From Caballeronia arvi (GTDB lineage: Bacteria > Pseudomonadota > Gammaproteobacteria > Burkholderiales > Burkholderiaceae): a DNA stretch of 64,000 bases. Within the stretch, counting starts at the first letter, position 1, and every line of letters begins with the position of its first letter. This document shows, piece after piece, positions 25,558 through 34,562 of this stretch. The notes below the pieces were generated by a model, which worked only from the letters and a program-made list of their open reading frames with translations, searched no databases and had not been told where the DNA came from. The stretch lies in NCBI RefSeq assembly GCF_001544695.2, contig NZ_FCOM02000001.1:310001-374000 (forward strand). Reading direction: 5' to 3'. The translations under genes were made by a program, and so were the position numbers.

Positions 25558-26844
25558 TCATGCCGCTTTCGCGGGCTCTTGCGCATCGACGCGCGCGGGA
25601 TTGTTCGGATGCGTGGTCCAGTTCGCGTACTCGCCCGCATCGACGCGTTCCATCGTGATGCACTGCTCGACCGGGCACACATGCATGCACAGATTGCAGC
25701 CGACACATTCCGCATCGACCACTTCGAAATGACGCTTGCCATCCTTCTCCTTCAGGATCGCCTGATGCGACGTGTCCTCGCACGCGATATGACACAGCCC
25801 GCACTTGATGCACTTGTCCTGATCGATGCGCGCCTTGATGTCGTACTTGAGATTGAGGTACTTCCAGTCCGTGACGTTCGGCACAGCGCGGCCGCGGATA
25901 TCGTCGAGCGTCGCGTAGCCCTTTTCGTCCATCCAGTTCGAGAGGCCATCGGCGAGATCGGACACGATGCGAAAGCCGTAGTGCATCGCCGCCGTGCACA
26001 CCTGCACGCTGCCCGCGCCGAGCACCATGAACTCGGCGGCGTCGCGCCATGAAGAGATGCCACCGATGCCCGAGATCGGCAGGTTCGGCGTCTCGGGATC
26101 GCGCGCGATCTCGGCGACCATGTTGAGCGCGATCGGCTTCACCGCCGGGCCGCAATAGCCGCCGTGCGTGCCTTTGCCATCGACGCTCGGCATCGGCGCC
26201 ATCTGGTCGAGATCTACCGCGACGATCGAATTGATCGTGTTGATGAGCGACACGCCGTCCGCGCCGCCGTTGAACGCGGCGCGCGAGCCCATGCGGATAT
26301 CGCTGATATTGGGCGTCAGCTTCACGAGGCACGGTAGCTTCGTGCCTTCCTTCACCCAGCGCGTGACCATCTCGACATATTCCGGCACCTGTCCAACGGC
26401 CGCGCCCATGCCACGCTCGCTCATGCCATGCGGACAGCCGAAATTCAGTTCGACGGCATCCGCGCCAGTGTCTTCCACTTGCGTGAGAATCCATTTCCAG
26501 TCTTTTTCGTTGCACGGGACCATCAACGAAACGATCAGCGCGCGGTCCGGCCAGTCGCGCTTCACCTGTTCGATTTCGCGCAGGTTCACGTCGAGCGGAC
26601 GATCCGTAATCAACTCGATGTTGTTCAGCCCCGCGATGCGCTGTCCGTTCCATTGCACCGCGCCATAGCGCGAGCTCACGTTGACGACGTGCGGATCGAG
26701 CCCGAGCGTCTTCCACACGACGCCGCCCCAGCCCGCCTCGAACGCGCGGTTGACGTTGTACGCCTTGTCGGTCGGCGGCGCGGACGCGAGCCAGAAAGGG
26801 TTCGGCGATGTAATGCCGGCGATATTGCAAGTCAGATCGGCCAT
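25558..26844 (-). CDS. preA: NAD-dependent dihydropyrimidine dehydrogenase subunit PreA
   Basis: A 428-residue FMN protein that, with PreT, reduces uracil and thymine to the dihydro compounds. The N-terminal dihydroorotate dehydrogenase-like barrel has 'NPFWLASAPPTDKAYNVNRA', 'DAVELNFGCPHGMSERGMGA', 'KLTPNISDIRMGSRAAFNGG' and 'ISGIGGISSWRDAAEFMVLG'. The C-terminus carries two ferredoxin motifs, 'CIKCGLCHIAC' and 'CVGCNLCMHVCPVEQC', for two Fe4S4 clusters. The active-site Cys lies in 'NFGCPHGMSERGMG'. preT lies 20 bases upstream and the permease gene 26 bases downstream on the same strand. The start MADLTCNIAGI is the family start. Confidence 0.94.
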   Translation of the reverse strand: MADLTCNIAGITSPNPFWLASAPPTDKAYNVNRAFEAGWGGVVWKTLGLDPHVVNVSSRYGAVQWNGQRIAGLNNIELITDRPLDVNLREIEQVKRDWPDRALIVSLMVPCNEKDWKWILTQVEDTGADAVELNFGCPHGMSERGMGAAVGQVPEYVEMVTRWVKEGTKLPCLVKLTPNISDIRMGSRAAFNGGADGVSLINTINSIVAVDLDQMAPMPSVDGKGTHGGYCGPAVKPIALNMVAEIARDPETPNLPISGIGGISSWRDAAEFMVLGAGSVQVCTAAMHYGFRIVSDLADGLSNWMDEKGYATLDDIRGRAVPNVTDWKYLNLKYDIKARIDQDKCIKCGLCHIACEDTSHQAILKEKDGKRHFEVVDAECVGCNLCMHVCPVEQCITMERVDAGEYANWTTHPNNPARVDAQEPAKAA

Positions 26845-26864
26845 GTCGTTTTTCTCCTTGTCGG

Positions 26865-28199
26865 TCAGGCGGCTTTGATCGCAGTCAGCTCGAACGATGC
26901 GTCGATGGACGCCGCCGCGAGCTTGCCATCCTGCACGGCCTGCACGGTGAGATCGAGTCCTTCGTGGGTCGCGCAATCGCCACCGGCCCACACTTTCGCA
27001 AGCGTCGTCTGACGGTTTTCATCGGTGACGATGCGCCCGCCATCGAGCGTCAACAGCTCCTTGTCGATGCCGACCGGCACGAGCGTCTGACCGATCGCCT
27101 TCAGCACCATGTCCGCATCGATGACGAAGCGCTCATCGTTGCGTTCGAACTCGACGCCAGTAATGTGACCGTTATCGCCGATCAGACGCACGGGCTTCGC
27201 ATACGTAACGAGCGTCACACGATTGGTCTGCGCGAACTCGCGCTCGGCCCACGTCGCGCTCATGTTTTCCACGCCGCGCCGATAGACCATCGTCACGTTC
27301 GTCGCGCCGAGCTTGGCGGCCTGCACGCACGCATCGACGGCCGTATTGCCGCCGCCGATCACGACGACGCGCCGCCCGACCGGCACGCTCGCGAGGTCAT
27401 CGGCCTGACGCACGCGTTCGATGAAATCGACCGCGTTCATCACGCCATCGAGCGATTCGCCTTCGAGCGCCAGTTCACGCACGCCCGCGAGCCCGAACGC
27501 GATGAACACCGCGTCGTATTGCTTGCGCACTTCGTCGAGCGTGAAGTCGCGGCCGAGTGCCTGATTCGTTTTGATCTCGATGCCGCCGATCGAATAAAGC
27601 CATTCGATCTCGCGCTGCGCATAATCCTCGACGGTCTTGTACGCCGCGATGCCATATTCGTTGAGACCGCCGGGCTTCGCGCGCGCATCGAATATCACTG
27701 CGCGATGGCCGGCCAAAGCCAGCCGATATGCGCAAGCCAATCCCGCCGGTCCCGCGCCGATGATCGCAATCCGCCTTCCGGTCTCGGGCGCGCGCTTGAA
27801 CAAAGGCTCGCCCTTCGCCATCGCATGATCGGTTGCGTGACGCTGCAGCGCGCCGATCTTCACGGGCTCATCGCCCGGATGATTGCGCACGCAACTCCCT
27901 TCGCAAAGAATCTCGGTCGGACACACGCGCGCGCACATGCCGCCAAGCGGATTCGCCGAAAGAATATCGACGGCGGCGCCCTTCAGATTGCCGTTGCCGA
28001 TCTTGCGGATGAAGCCGGGAATATCGATCTGCGTCGGACACGCCTGCACGCACGGCGCGTCGTAGCAATAGTGACAGCGGCTCGCAGCAGCGGCGGCTGC
28101 GGTGGCGTCGAGCAGAGGCGCGACGTCCGAGAATTCGCAGGCGAGCTGTTCCTGCGTGAGGCGATGGCTCGCGATATCGCCGATTGCTTTTATGGTCAT
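26865..28199 (-). CDS. preT: NAD-dependent dihydropyrimidine dehydrogenase subunit PreT
   Basis: A 444-residue FAD/Fe-S protein that passes electrons from NADH to PreA. The N-terminal cluster domain has 'CHYCYDAPCVQACPTQIDIP' and 'GGMCARVCPTEILCEGSCVR'. The flavin domain follows with 'IAIIGAGPAGLACAYRLALA' (FAD-binding) and 'VVVIGGGNTAVDACVQAAKL' (NAD-binding); the C-terminal 'VWAGGDCATHEGLDLTVQAV' closes the FAD site. These match the glutamate synthase small-subunit-like PreT family at its usual length. The gene sits between the carbamoyl hydrolase (87-base gap) and preA (20-base gap), all in one direction. Confidence 0.93.
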   Translation of the reverse strand: MTIKAIGDIASHRLTQEQLACEFSDVAPLLDATAAAAAASRCHYCYDAPCVQACPTQIDIPGFIRKIGNGNLKGAAVDILSANPLGGMCARVCPTEILCEGSCVRNHPGDEPVKIGALQRHATDHAMAKGEPLFKRAPETGRRIAIIGAGPAGLACAYRLALAGHRAVIFDARAKPGGLNEYGIAAYKTVEDYAQREIEWLYSIGGIEIKTNQALGRDFTLDEVRKQYDAVFIAFGLAGVRELALEGESLDGVMNAVDFIERVRQADDLASVPVGRRVVVIGGGNTAVDACVQAAKLGATNVTMVYRRGVENMSATWAEREFAQTNRVTLVTYAKPVRLIGDNGHITGVEFERNDERFVIDADMVLKAIGQTLVPVGIDKELLTLDGGRIVTDENRQTTLAKVWAGGDCATHEGLDLTVQAVQDGKLAAASIDASFELTAIKAA

Positions 28200-28286
28200 G
28201 CGCGTTCCTTTTTTCAGGCGTGGGGGTGCCTTCCGTCCGCGCGTGAAAACGCGGACGGCGGGAATACGAGAAAGAAAGAATTCCGC

Positions 28287-29567
28287 TTACGAAGCCGGTT
28301 CCGACGCGCGCTCCAGCATCGCGTGCAGGAGCACGTTCGCACCCGCTTCGATCCACGCTTCGGTGGCGTCTTCGATTTCGTTATGGCTGATGCCGTCGAC
28401 GCAAGGCACGAAGACCATCGATGTCGGCGCGACCTGCGCGAGATAGCACGCGTCGTGACCCGCACCCGACACCATGTCGCGATGCGAATAGCCGAAGCGC
28501 TGCGCCGCCGCGCGCACGGACTTCACGCACGCCGCATCGAACCTCACGGGCTCGTAGTAGAAGATCTGTTCGAGCTCGGTCGACAAGCCGATCTCGCCCG
28601 CAATGCGCTCGACGCCTTCGCGCAACGCGGCGTCCATGCGCGCGAGCACGGCATCGTCGGGATGACGGAAATCGACGGTGAAGAACACGCGCCCCGGAAT
28701 CACGTTGCGCGAGTTCGGATGCACCTGCATCATGCCGACCGTCGCGCACGCGAGCGGCGCATGGTCGAGGCCGATGCGGTTCACCAGGTCCACGACGCGC
28801 GCCGCGCCCAGCAGCGCATCCTTGCGGCGCGGCATGGGCGTGGGGCCTGCGTGCGCTTCCTGGCCGGTCAGTGTGATTTCGTACCAGCGCTGGCCTTGCG
28901 CATCGGTGACGACGCCGATCGTCTTGTCCTCGGCCTCGAGAATCGGCCCTTGCTCGATGTGCAGTTCGAACGCCGCATGCAGCTTGCGGCCGCCGCACGG
29001 CACATCGCCCGCATAGCCGATGCGCTTCAGTTCGTCGCCGATCGTCTTGCCATCGACATCCTTGCGCGACAGGCCGTATTCGAGCGAGAACACGCCCGCG
29101 AACACGCCCGATGCCACCATCGCGGGCGCAAAGCGCGAGCCTTCCTCGTTGGTCCAGATGACGACTTCGATCGGATGCTCCGTTTCGATGCCGCGGTCGT
29201 TGAGCGTGCGAATCACTTCGAGTCCGCCGAGCACGCCGTAAATGCCGTCGAAGCGTCCGCCCGTGGGCTGCGAATCGGCGTGCGAGCCGGTCATCACGGG
29301 CAGCGCATCGGGATTGCGACCCGCGCGCCGCATGAACACGTTGCCCATCTGATCGACGCTCACCGTGCAGCCCGCTTCCTTCGCCCAGCCGACGATGAGA
29401 TCGCGACCTTCCTTATCGAGGTCCGTGAGTGCGAGACGGCAGACGCCGCCCTTCGGCGTCGCGCCGATTTTGGCCATCGTCATCAGGCTGTCCCATAGAC
29501 GCTGACCATTCACCTTGATGGACGTATCGAGACCAGCCTCTCTGATTGCATCCGTTACAACGTTCAT
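28287..29567 (-). CDS. Zn-dependent hydrolase, N-carbamoyl-beta-alanine/N-carbamoyl-amino acid amidohydrolase
   Basis: A 426-residue M20-type amidohydrolase of the HyuC/allantoate amidohydrolase/beta-ureidopropionase group. Metal-binding motifs are 'VMTGSHADSQPTGGRFDGIY' (His and Asp), 'WTNEEGSRFAPAMVASG' (Glu-Glu), 'FELHIEQGPILE' (His) and 'GAGHDACYLAQVAPTSMVFV' with 'GISHNEIED' near the end (His). It releases CO2 and ammonia from N-carbamoyl-beta-alanine to give beta-alanine. It is the first gene of the operon; preT follows after 87 bases. A RutR-like operator lies about 160 bases upstream. The exact carbamoyl substrate is inferred from context. Confidence 0.9.
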   Translation of the reverse strand: MNVVTDAIREAGLDTSIKVNGQRLWDSLMTMAKIGATPKGGVCRLALTDLDKEGRDLIVGWAKEAGCTVSVDQMGNVFMRRAGRNPDALPVMTGSHADSQPTGGRFDGIYGVLGGLEVIRTLNDRGIETEHPIEVVIWTNEEGSRFAPAMVASGVFAGVFSLEYGLSRKDVDGKTIGDELKRIGYAGDVPCGGRKLHAAFELHIEQGPILEAEDKTIGVVTDAQGQRWYEITLTGQEAHAGPTPMPRRKDALLGAARVVDLVNRIGLDHAPLACATVGMMQVHPNSRNVIPGRVFFTVDFRHPDDAVLARMDAALREGVERIAGEIGLSTELEQIFYYEPVRFDAACVKSVRAAAQRFGYSHRDMVSGAGHDACYLAQVAPTSMVFVPCVDGISHNEIEDATEAWIEAGANVLLHAMLERASEPAS

Positions 29568-29727
29568 TCGCCTCGCTCCTTACGATCGACTTCGTATGTG
29601 AGTGACTTCGTTTCGTGCACGCCGGGCGCTTGCAGTGCGATGCTGCACGCGCGCGGTGCACGATTCTGTAATGCGATGAATGATGCGAACGACGCGCTTC
29701 TTCGGCCGCTGCGAGCGCTTGTTAAAT

Positions 29728-29745
29728 CCTGTCCGGTTGGACAGG
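29728..29745. promoter_or_regulatory. RutR-type operator in the divergent pyrimidine promoter region
   Basis: CCTGTCCGGTTGGACAGG is an 18-bp palindrome with perfect 7-bp arms. Its core TGTCCGGTTGGACA has the same length and layout as the E. coli RutR site (TTGACCANNTGGTCAA): T-G-x-C-C then G-G-x-C-A. It lies in the 375-bp gap between the catabolic operon and the TetR-family regulator gene. No second copy was seen in the gap; the rest of the gap holds no recognised feature. Confidence 0.65.
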
Positions 29746-29942
29746 TTGTAGCCGATTAAAATAAGCAAATCAACGTCTTTCGTGCGCGGGCAAACACGGA
29801 GAACATAAAGCGATTAGCGTGCCATTGCGATGCAGCATCGGCGGGCATTGGATTCCACGGCTTTTACGTCGCGATGCAGCGCCGCGTGCATCGGCGGCGT
29901 GAATCAGGCACGATGCGGCACATACGGCACAAAAATTCGACG

Positions 29943-30647
29943 ATGAGACACGACGACGCGGCTGACGGCATCACCGGAAACGAGAACGCGCCACCTCTGC
30001 GGCGGCGCAAGGCGCAGATTCGCGAGAGCAACGAAGCGCATTTGCTCGCGTGCGCCGAAGAAGTCTTCGCGGAGAAGGGACTGGAAGGCGCGAGCACGGC
30101 GATGATCGCAGAGCGCGCCGGCCTGCCGAAGGCCAATCTGCATTACTACTTCCCGACGAAGCTCGCGCTCTATCGCCGCGTGCTCGAAGACCTGTTCGAA
30201 GACTGGCATCGCGCGGCGGATACCTTCGAATGCAGCGACGATCCCGTCGAAGCGATCGGCGGCTATGTGCGCGCGAAGATGGCGTTATCGCGGCGCAGGC
30301 CGCTCGGCTCGAAGGTGTGGGCGAGCGAGATCATCCACGGCGCGCATCACATGCAGGACATTCTCAACGAGCGCGTGAAACCGTGGCTCGACACGCGCGT
30401 GACGGTCATCGAAAGCTGGGTCGCGCGCGGCCTGCTCGCGCCTGTCGAGGCGGACACGTTCATGTTCATGATCTGGGCGATCACGCAGCACTACGCCGAT
30501 TTCGATGCGCAAATCCGTGCGCTCAAAGGCAAGCGCGCGCTGACGCGCAAGGCGTTCGATGAACAGACGGAGGAGGTCGTGCGCCTCGTGATTCGCGCGT
30601 GCGGTGCGGTCTCGGCGCGCGTCGAAGAGAAAGAGCACGCGCAATAA
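29943..30647 (+). CDS. TetR-family regulator, RutR-like (pyrimidine catabolism)
   Basis: A 234-residue TetR-type repressor. The N-terminal HTH is 'LLACAEEVFAEKGLEGASTA' then 'MIAERAGLPKANLHYYFPTK', preceded by a basic arm (RRRKAQIRESNEA). The ligand domain has the RutR-family features 'GYVRAKMALSRRRPLGSKVW', 'SEIIHGAHHMQDILNERVKP' and 'FMIWAITQHYADFDAQI', where the conserved Trp/Tyr residues form the uracil/thymine pocket in RutR. It is divergent from the catabolic operon and very likely controls it, with uracil or thymine as inducer. ATG 29943 was preferred to two upstream in-frame ATGs since the HTH arm starts soon after. Confidence 0.88.
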   Translation: MRHDDAADGITGNENAPPLRRRKAQIRESNEAHLLACAEEVFAEKGLEGASTAMIAERAGLPKANLHYYFPTKLALYRRVLEDLFEDWHRAADTFECSDDPVEAIGGYVRAKMALSRRRPLGSKVWASEIIHGAHHMQDILNERVKPWLDTRVTVIESWVARGLLAPVEADTFMFMIWAITQHYADFDAQIRALKGKRALTRKAFDEQTEEVVRLVIRACGAVSARVEEKEHAQ

Positions 30648-30649
30648 AA

Positions 30650-30678
30650 ACGCCGGCCGCTTCGATAGCGGCCGGCGT
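30650..30678. terminator. bidirectional hairpin terminator
   Basis: ACGCCGGCCGCT (30650-30661) and AGCGGCCGGCGT (30667-30678) form a perfect 12-bp stem with a 5-base loop. On the minus strand the stem is followed by a T run, so it fits best as the terminator of the DUF4148 transcript coming from 30843-31169. On the plus strand it follows the TetR-family stop directly and may also end that transcript. Confidence 0.8.
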
Positions 30679-30684
30679 TCGCTT

Positions 30685-30835
30685 TACTGCTCATTGCCTA
30701 CTGCCTACTGCCTGCAACTCACTGCGTACTGCCGTATTGCCAACTGCGGTACTGCTACTGCTTTTCTCGCAAGTACTGCTCTTTCTGACATCTACTGCAA
30801 CCGCTACTACCCGGTACTTCTACTGCCACCACTAG
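30685..30835. repeat. dispersed ACTGC repeat tract
   Basis: About eleven copies of ACTGC (mostly TACTGC or CTACTGC), with near-variants ATTGC and ACTAC, crowd into 150 bp. Spacing is irregular, 6 to about 30 bases, so this is not a simple tandem repeat. The tract lies between the hairpin at 30650-30678 and the DUF4148 stop, so on the minus strand it would be 3' untranslated RNA containing repeated GCAGT. No open frame here looks genuine. Confidence 0.65.
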
Positions 30836-30842
30836 CCTTCGA

Positions 30843-31169
30843 TCAGTGACCGAAGTACACCGAATTGCGATCCGACATCGACACGTTGGCGCGTGCGACC
30901 GGCGCGACAGCGCCCGATTGCGAAGTGCCCGCGGTCGAAGGACCGTAAGCCGAACCACCGTTTTCAGCATTCACACGCGCTTGAGCAGCCTGAAGGTTTT
31001 GCGGATAGTTGACGCGATCTTCCGACGGGTTGTAGCCGGCCTTTTCGAGCTGAACCAGTTCAGCGCGGACTTGAGCGCGCGTCACCGGCGCGTTGCTTTG
31101 TGCGAACGCGAAAGTCGGCGCGGCAAGAGCGGTGGCGATGACGAGTGCGGGAACGAATGCCTTGATCAT
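30843..31169 (-). CDS. DUF4148 domain small secreted protein
   Basis: A 108-residue exported protein. MIKAFVPALVIATALAAPTF followed by AFAQ is a signal peptide with cleavage after AFA. The mature part has the DUF4148 core 'VTRAQVRAELVQLEKAGYNP' and 'NYPQNLQAAQARVNAENGGS', then a flexible Ser/Gly/Ala-rich segment. This family is abundant in Burkholderia-type genomes with many paralogues and no established role. AGGAGGT-like sequence (ACTGGAGGTTCATC) precedes the ATG. It is a single-gene transcript, ending through the ACTGC-rich 3' region at the hairpin 30650-30678. The 307 bp upstream to hutG hold a small dyad (ATTGTTG/CAACAAT at 31305-31324) and nothing else recognised. Confidence 0.82.
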   Translation of the reverse strand: MIKAFVPALVIATALAAPTFAFAQSNAPVTRAQVRAELVQLEKAGYNPSEDRVNYPQNLQAAQARVNAENGGSAYGPSTAGTSQSGAVAPVARANVSMSDRNSVYFGH

Positions 31170-31476
31170 GATGAACCTCCAGTAGTCTTGTTTTGAAATC
31201 GAAACCGAATCGGAAGCTTTTTAAGTAGTTTCTGATTTCGTTTCGCTTGAAGACAGTGTAGGAGGCGGACGACCTAGGGGAAACCCCAATTCGCACGAAA
31301 CTTAATTGTTGAATTCGCAACAATGCATTTCGCTGCATGCAGCGCGTAGGAAGCGCACTTCTCTTTTAATGCATTGTTTTTATTCAGCTATTTCCAATAC
31401 GCAGGCGTGAGTAATCGATTGCAGCGCAAACCGTCATTGCGGCTGCGTCAGCCAATCGCCACTTCCGCGCCAGCGT

Positions 31477-32280
31477 CTAGGCTGTCGTCACGAAAGCGAG
31501 CGCGGCCGTCAACAGTTCGCGCAATAGCGGCTGGACCCGATTGGCCCGCGCCTCGTCGTAAGCGAACGGCGACGATTCTTCCATGTAGCTGCTCTGCGTC
31601 AGCTCCAGTTGAACCGCGTGGATGCCGTCTTCGGGCCTGCCGTAGCGCCGCGTGATATAGCCGCCCTTGAAGCGTCCGTTCGCGACCGTCGAATAGCGCC
31701 CGTCGCGCTCGACGATTCGCGCGAGATGCTCGGCCAGCCCCGGCGCCGCCGACGCTCCGTCCGCGGTGCCGAAGTTGAAATCGGTCAGACGGCCATCGAA
31801 AAAGCGCGGCACGACCGAGCGGATCGAATGCGCTTCCCAGAGCAGCACGCGGCCATGCGCCTGCCGCAGCGCTTCGAGCTCGCCGATGAGCGCATCGTGA
31901 TAAGGCTGCCAGTACATCGCGCGGCGCGCATCGATCTGCTCGCGCGACGGCTCGTGGCCCGGCTTGTAGAGCGGCGCCTTGTCGAAGGTGTCGGTGGGAC
32001 ACAGCCCCGTCGTGTCGCGGCCGGGATAGAGACTGGCGTCGTCGGGCGGACGGTTCAGATCGATGACATATCGCGCGTAGGTCGGCGTCAGCATCGACGC
32101 GCCCAGGCCGCGCGCGAACGCATACAGCTTTTCCAGATGCCAGTCGCAATCTTCGGTGCGTTTCGCGATGGGCGTCATCTCGTCGGCAAGCGCGCAGGGA
32201 ATCTGCGTGCCGCGATGCGGAATCGAAATCAAGAGCGGCGCACTGCCGCGTTCGAGCGTGAAGATCGAAGAATCGTTCAT
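31477..32280 (-). CDS. hutG: N-formylglutamate deformylase (HutG)
   Basis: A 267-residue enzyme that hydrolyses N-formyl-L-glutamate to formate and glutamate, the last step of the five-step histidine pathway. Family segments: 'PLLISIPHRGTQIPCALADE', 'CDWHLEKLYAFARGLGASML', 'RYVIDLNRPPDDASLYPGRD', 'GLCPTDTFDKAPLY', 'LLWEAHSIRSVVPRFFDGRL' and 'DFNFGTADGAS'; the His and Glu residues are the metal/catalytic set. It starts at MNDSSIFTLERG, eight bases after the hutF stop, and is the last gene of the hut block. The longer in-frame extension upstream overlaps hutF and is rejected. Confidence 0.92.
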   Translation of the reverse strand: MNDSSIFTLERGSAPLLISIPHRGTQIPCALADEMTPIAKRTEDCDWHLEKLYAFARGLGASMLTPTYARYVIDLNRPPDDASLYPGRDTTGLCPTDTFDKAPLYKPGHEPSREQIDARRAMYWQPYHDALIGELEALRQAHGRVLLWEAHSIRSVVPRFFDGRLTDFNFGTADGASAAPGLAEHLARIVERDGRYSTVANGRFKGGYITRRYGRPEDGIHAVQLELTQSSYMEESSPFAYDEARANRVQPLLRELLTAALAFVTTA

Positions 32281-32288
32281 GGATGACC

Positions 32289-33680
32289 TCAGCCCAGCAA
32301 GCCGCGCAATGCGTCGCGATAACGTGCGAGCGCTTCGTCTTCGTGCGCATGACGGCGCGCATCGATCACCTTGCGGCCCGACACGAAGACATCGCGGATC
32401 GGCGTGTCGCCATGTTCGCAGAACACCGCGCTCGACAGCCACGTGTCGGGCGCGTGCCCGCCGATACCGGGATGCGCGTCGTCGAGCACCAGCCAGTCCG
32501 CGCGCAAGCCCGACGCGAGCGCGCCGACGGGCCGTCCGGTCGCGTGCGCGCCGCCGTCGAGCGCAGCGTCGAAAAGACGCTCAGCGGGACGGCTCTGCGT
32601 CGTCGATGCAAGCACGTTGCGCTGGCGTCGGCACAGGCGTTGGCCGTATTCGAGCAGACGCAGCTCCGAGCGCCAGTCGACGCCGACATGACTATCCGAG
32701 CCAATACCGATGCGCCCGCCCGCATCGAGGTAATCGCGCGACGGAAACACGCCGTCGCCGAGATTCGCCTCGGTCGTCAGACACAGGCCCGCGACCGCGC
32801 CGCTCGCAGCGAGTCGCGCGCACTCGTTCGCGTCGATGTGTGTCGCGTGCACGAGGCACCAGCGCTCGTCGACATTGAAGCGTTCGAGCAGCCATTCCAC
32901 CGGACGATGCCCCGTCGCCGCGACGCACGCCTCCACTTCGGCGACCTGCTCCGCGACGTGGATATGCACCGGCGCATGACCGAAGTGCCCTTTGAGCCCT
33001 TCGAGCAGCGCCGCGAGCGATTCGCCCGCGACCGCCCGCAGCGAATGCGGCGCGACGCCGTACCGCCGCGCGCCGTTTTCGGGCCGCGCGGCAGCGAGCG
33101 TGTCGATGAGTGCGAGCAGCGTGTCGGGCGTATTCAGGAAGCGGCGCTGATCGTCGCGCGGCGCGCTCTTGTTGAAGCCGCTGTATTCGTACAGCACCGG
33201 CAACATCGTGATGCCGATGCCCGCGCGCTCGGCCGCATCGACGACGCGTTCGGCGAGTTCCGCGCGGTTCGCGTAAGGCGAGCCATCGGGTGCGTGATGC
33301 ACGTAATGAAATTCGCACACCGACGTATAGCCCGCCTTCAGCATCTCGATGTAGAGCCAGTGCGCGATATCCGCGAGCGATTCGGGACCGATGCGCGCGG
33401 CGAAGCGATACATGAGATCGCGCCAGCTCCAGAAGGTATCGGCGACGCTCGCGCGATATTCGGTGAGGCCCGCCATCGCGCGCTGGAACGCGTGCGAGTG
33501 CAGGTTCGGCATGCCGGGCACGACCGGCCCCTTTGCCCGTTCGACGCCCGCCGGCGCCGCGCTGCCCGGCGCGACACGCACGAGGGTGCCGCCTTCGTCC
33601 CATTCGAGAAGCACGTCGCGCCGCCAGCCGTCGGCGAGGCGCGCGTGATCCGCAAAGAATGCGCGATTCTCAGCGTTCAT
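32289..33680 (-). CDS. hutF: formimidoylglutamate deiminase (HutF)
   Basis: A 463-residue amidohydrolase that converts N-formimino-L-glutamate to N-formyl-L-glutamate and ammonia. 'VPGMPNLHSHAFQRAMAGLT' gives the HxH metal pair; 'VCEFHYVHHAPDGSPYANRA' and 'HIHVAEQVAEVEACVAATGH' supply a second His and the substrate glutamate; 'VHATHIDANEC' gives the third His; 'RIGIGSDSHVGVDWRSELRL' has the catalytic Asp. Length and motifs match HutF. It pairs with hutG, eight bases downstream, so histidine nitrogen leaves as two ammonia steps. The 186-bp gap to hutC contains no recognisable gene; hutU and hutI, which act before this step, are absent. Confidence 0.93.
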   Translation of the reverse strand: MNAENRAFFADHARLADGWRRDVLLEWDEGGTLVRVAPGSAAPAGVERAKGPVVPGMPNLHSHAFQRAMAGLTEYRASVADTFWSWRDLMYRFAARIGPESLADIAHWLYIEMLKAGYTSVCEFHYVHHAPDGSPYANRAELAERVVDAAERAGIGITMLPVLYEYSGFNKSAPRDDQRRFLNTPDTLLALIDTLAAARPENGARRYGVAPHSLRAVAGESLAALLEGLKGHFGHAPVHIHVAEQVAEVEACVAATGHRPVEWLLERFNVDERWCLVHATHIDANECARLAASGAVAGLCLTTEANLGDGVFPSRDYLDAGGRIGIGSDSHVGVDWRSELRLLEYGQRLCRRQRNVLASTTQSRPAERLFDAALDGGAHATGRPVGALASGLRADWLVLDDAHPGIGGHAPDTWLSSAVFCEHGDTPIRDVFVSGRKVIDARRHAHEDEALARYRDALRGLLG

Positions 33681-33866
33681 GTCCGTCCCCTTCTTTTATC
33701 GATGCGCGGCTGCTTTACGAGCCGTTCGCCGTTTTTACAACCTGTCGCCCTGCTTCGAGCGTATGGCGCGTGCCGTCGTCGGGCTTGATATCGATCCGGC
33801 TACGCGCACTGAAAACGAAGAGCATGAAGCGCGCCGGACCGCCCCGTCGCGCGAATCATCATGCGA

Positions 33867-34562
33867 TTAGAAATGTCCGGTGAATTGATAACGATCGCCC
33901 GGATGCCAGAGATTCGCGACCGAGGCGACCGCATCGCGCGACCACGTGCGCCGATGCAGCATCAGACACGGCTCGTGCTCCTTCATCGCGAGCGCCTGAC
34001 GGATCTCCGCCGCCGGCACCGCCGCCTCGATCCGGTACTCGACGCGCTGCAACGGCGCGGCGGACATCAGGTACTGGTTCGGCGTGATCGTCGTGAAATC
34101 CTGGCGCGCGTATTCCGGTGCGAGCGCGGGATTCACGTAGCGCTCTTCCATCTGCACCGGCTCGTCGTTTTCGAAGTGCAGCACGCGCGAATGAAACACC
34201 GGGCTGCCGACCGTAAGATGCATTTCGGCGGCGAGCGTTTCATCGACGATCGATGCGCCGAGATGCAACACCTGCGCACGATACACGTGCCCGCGCGCGA
34301 CGATTTCATCGGAAATACTGCGAATCTCGACGAGCGTCGACGCGTATTTCGGCTGCGCGACAAACGTGCCCGCGCCCTGCACGCGCGTGAGCACCTGATC
34401 GGCGGTCAGCTCGCGCAACGCGCGGTTCACGGTCATGCGCGCGACCTTGAATTCGCGCGCGAGCTCGTTCTCGGAGGGCACCTGATCGCCCTCCTTCCAC
34501 TCGCCTATATGAATGCGCCGGAGAATGTAATCCTTGATCTCCTGATACGCGGGCGTGTTCAT
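33867..34562 (-). CDS. hutC: histidine utilisation repressor (HutC, GntR/UTRA family)
   Basis: A 231-residue GntR-type repressor with a UTRA effector domain. The winged helix is '[20 protein letters not shown]', '[20 protein letters not shown]' and '[20 protein letters not shown]', followed by '[20 protein letters not shown]'. The UTRA part binds urocanate, the known HutC inducer, and the C-terminus has '[20 protein letters not shown]'. Its ATG overlaps the hutH stop by four bases (ATGA), so repressor and lyase are coupled and autoregulated. Candidate operators lie 1.5 kb upstream in front of hutH. Confidence 0.93.
   Translation of the reverse strand: MNTPAYQEIKDYILRRIHIGEWKEGDQVPSENELAREFKVARMTVNRALRELTADQVLTRVQGAGTFVAQPKYASTLVEIRSISDEIVARGHVYRAQVLHLGASIVDETLAAEMHLTVGSPVFHSRVLHFENDEPVQMEERYVNPALAPEYARQDFTTITPNQYLMSAAPLQRVEYRIEAAVPAAEIRQALAMKEHEPCLMLHRRTWSRDAVASVANLWHPGDRYQFTGHF

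Noticed and set aside
26964-29498. Open frame of 844 codons on the plus strand
   Set aside because: It is antisense to preT and the carbamoyl hydrolase, which have complete motifs. Composition is Arg/His-rich without structure.
33681-33866. Possible remnant of hutU, hutI or hutD between hutC and hutF
   Set aside because: Translating the gap gave only a 40-codon frame with no similarity that I could recognise to these enzymes.
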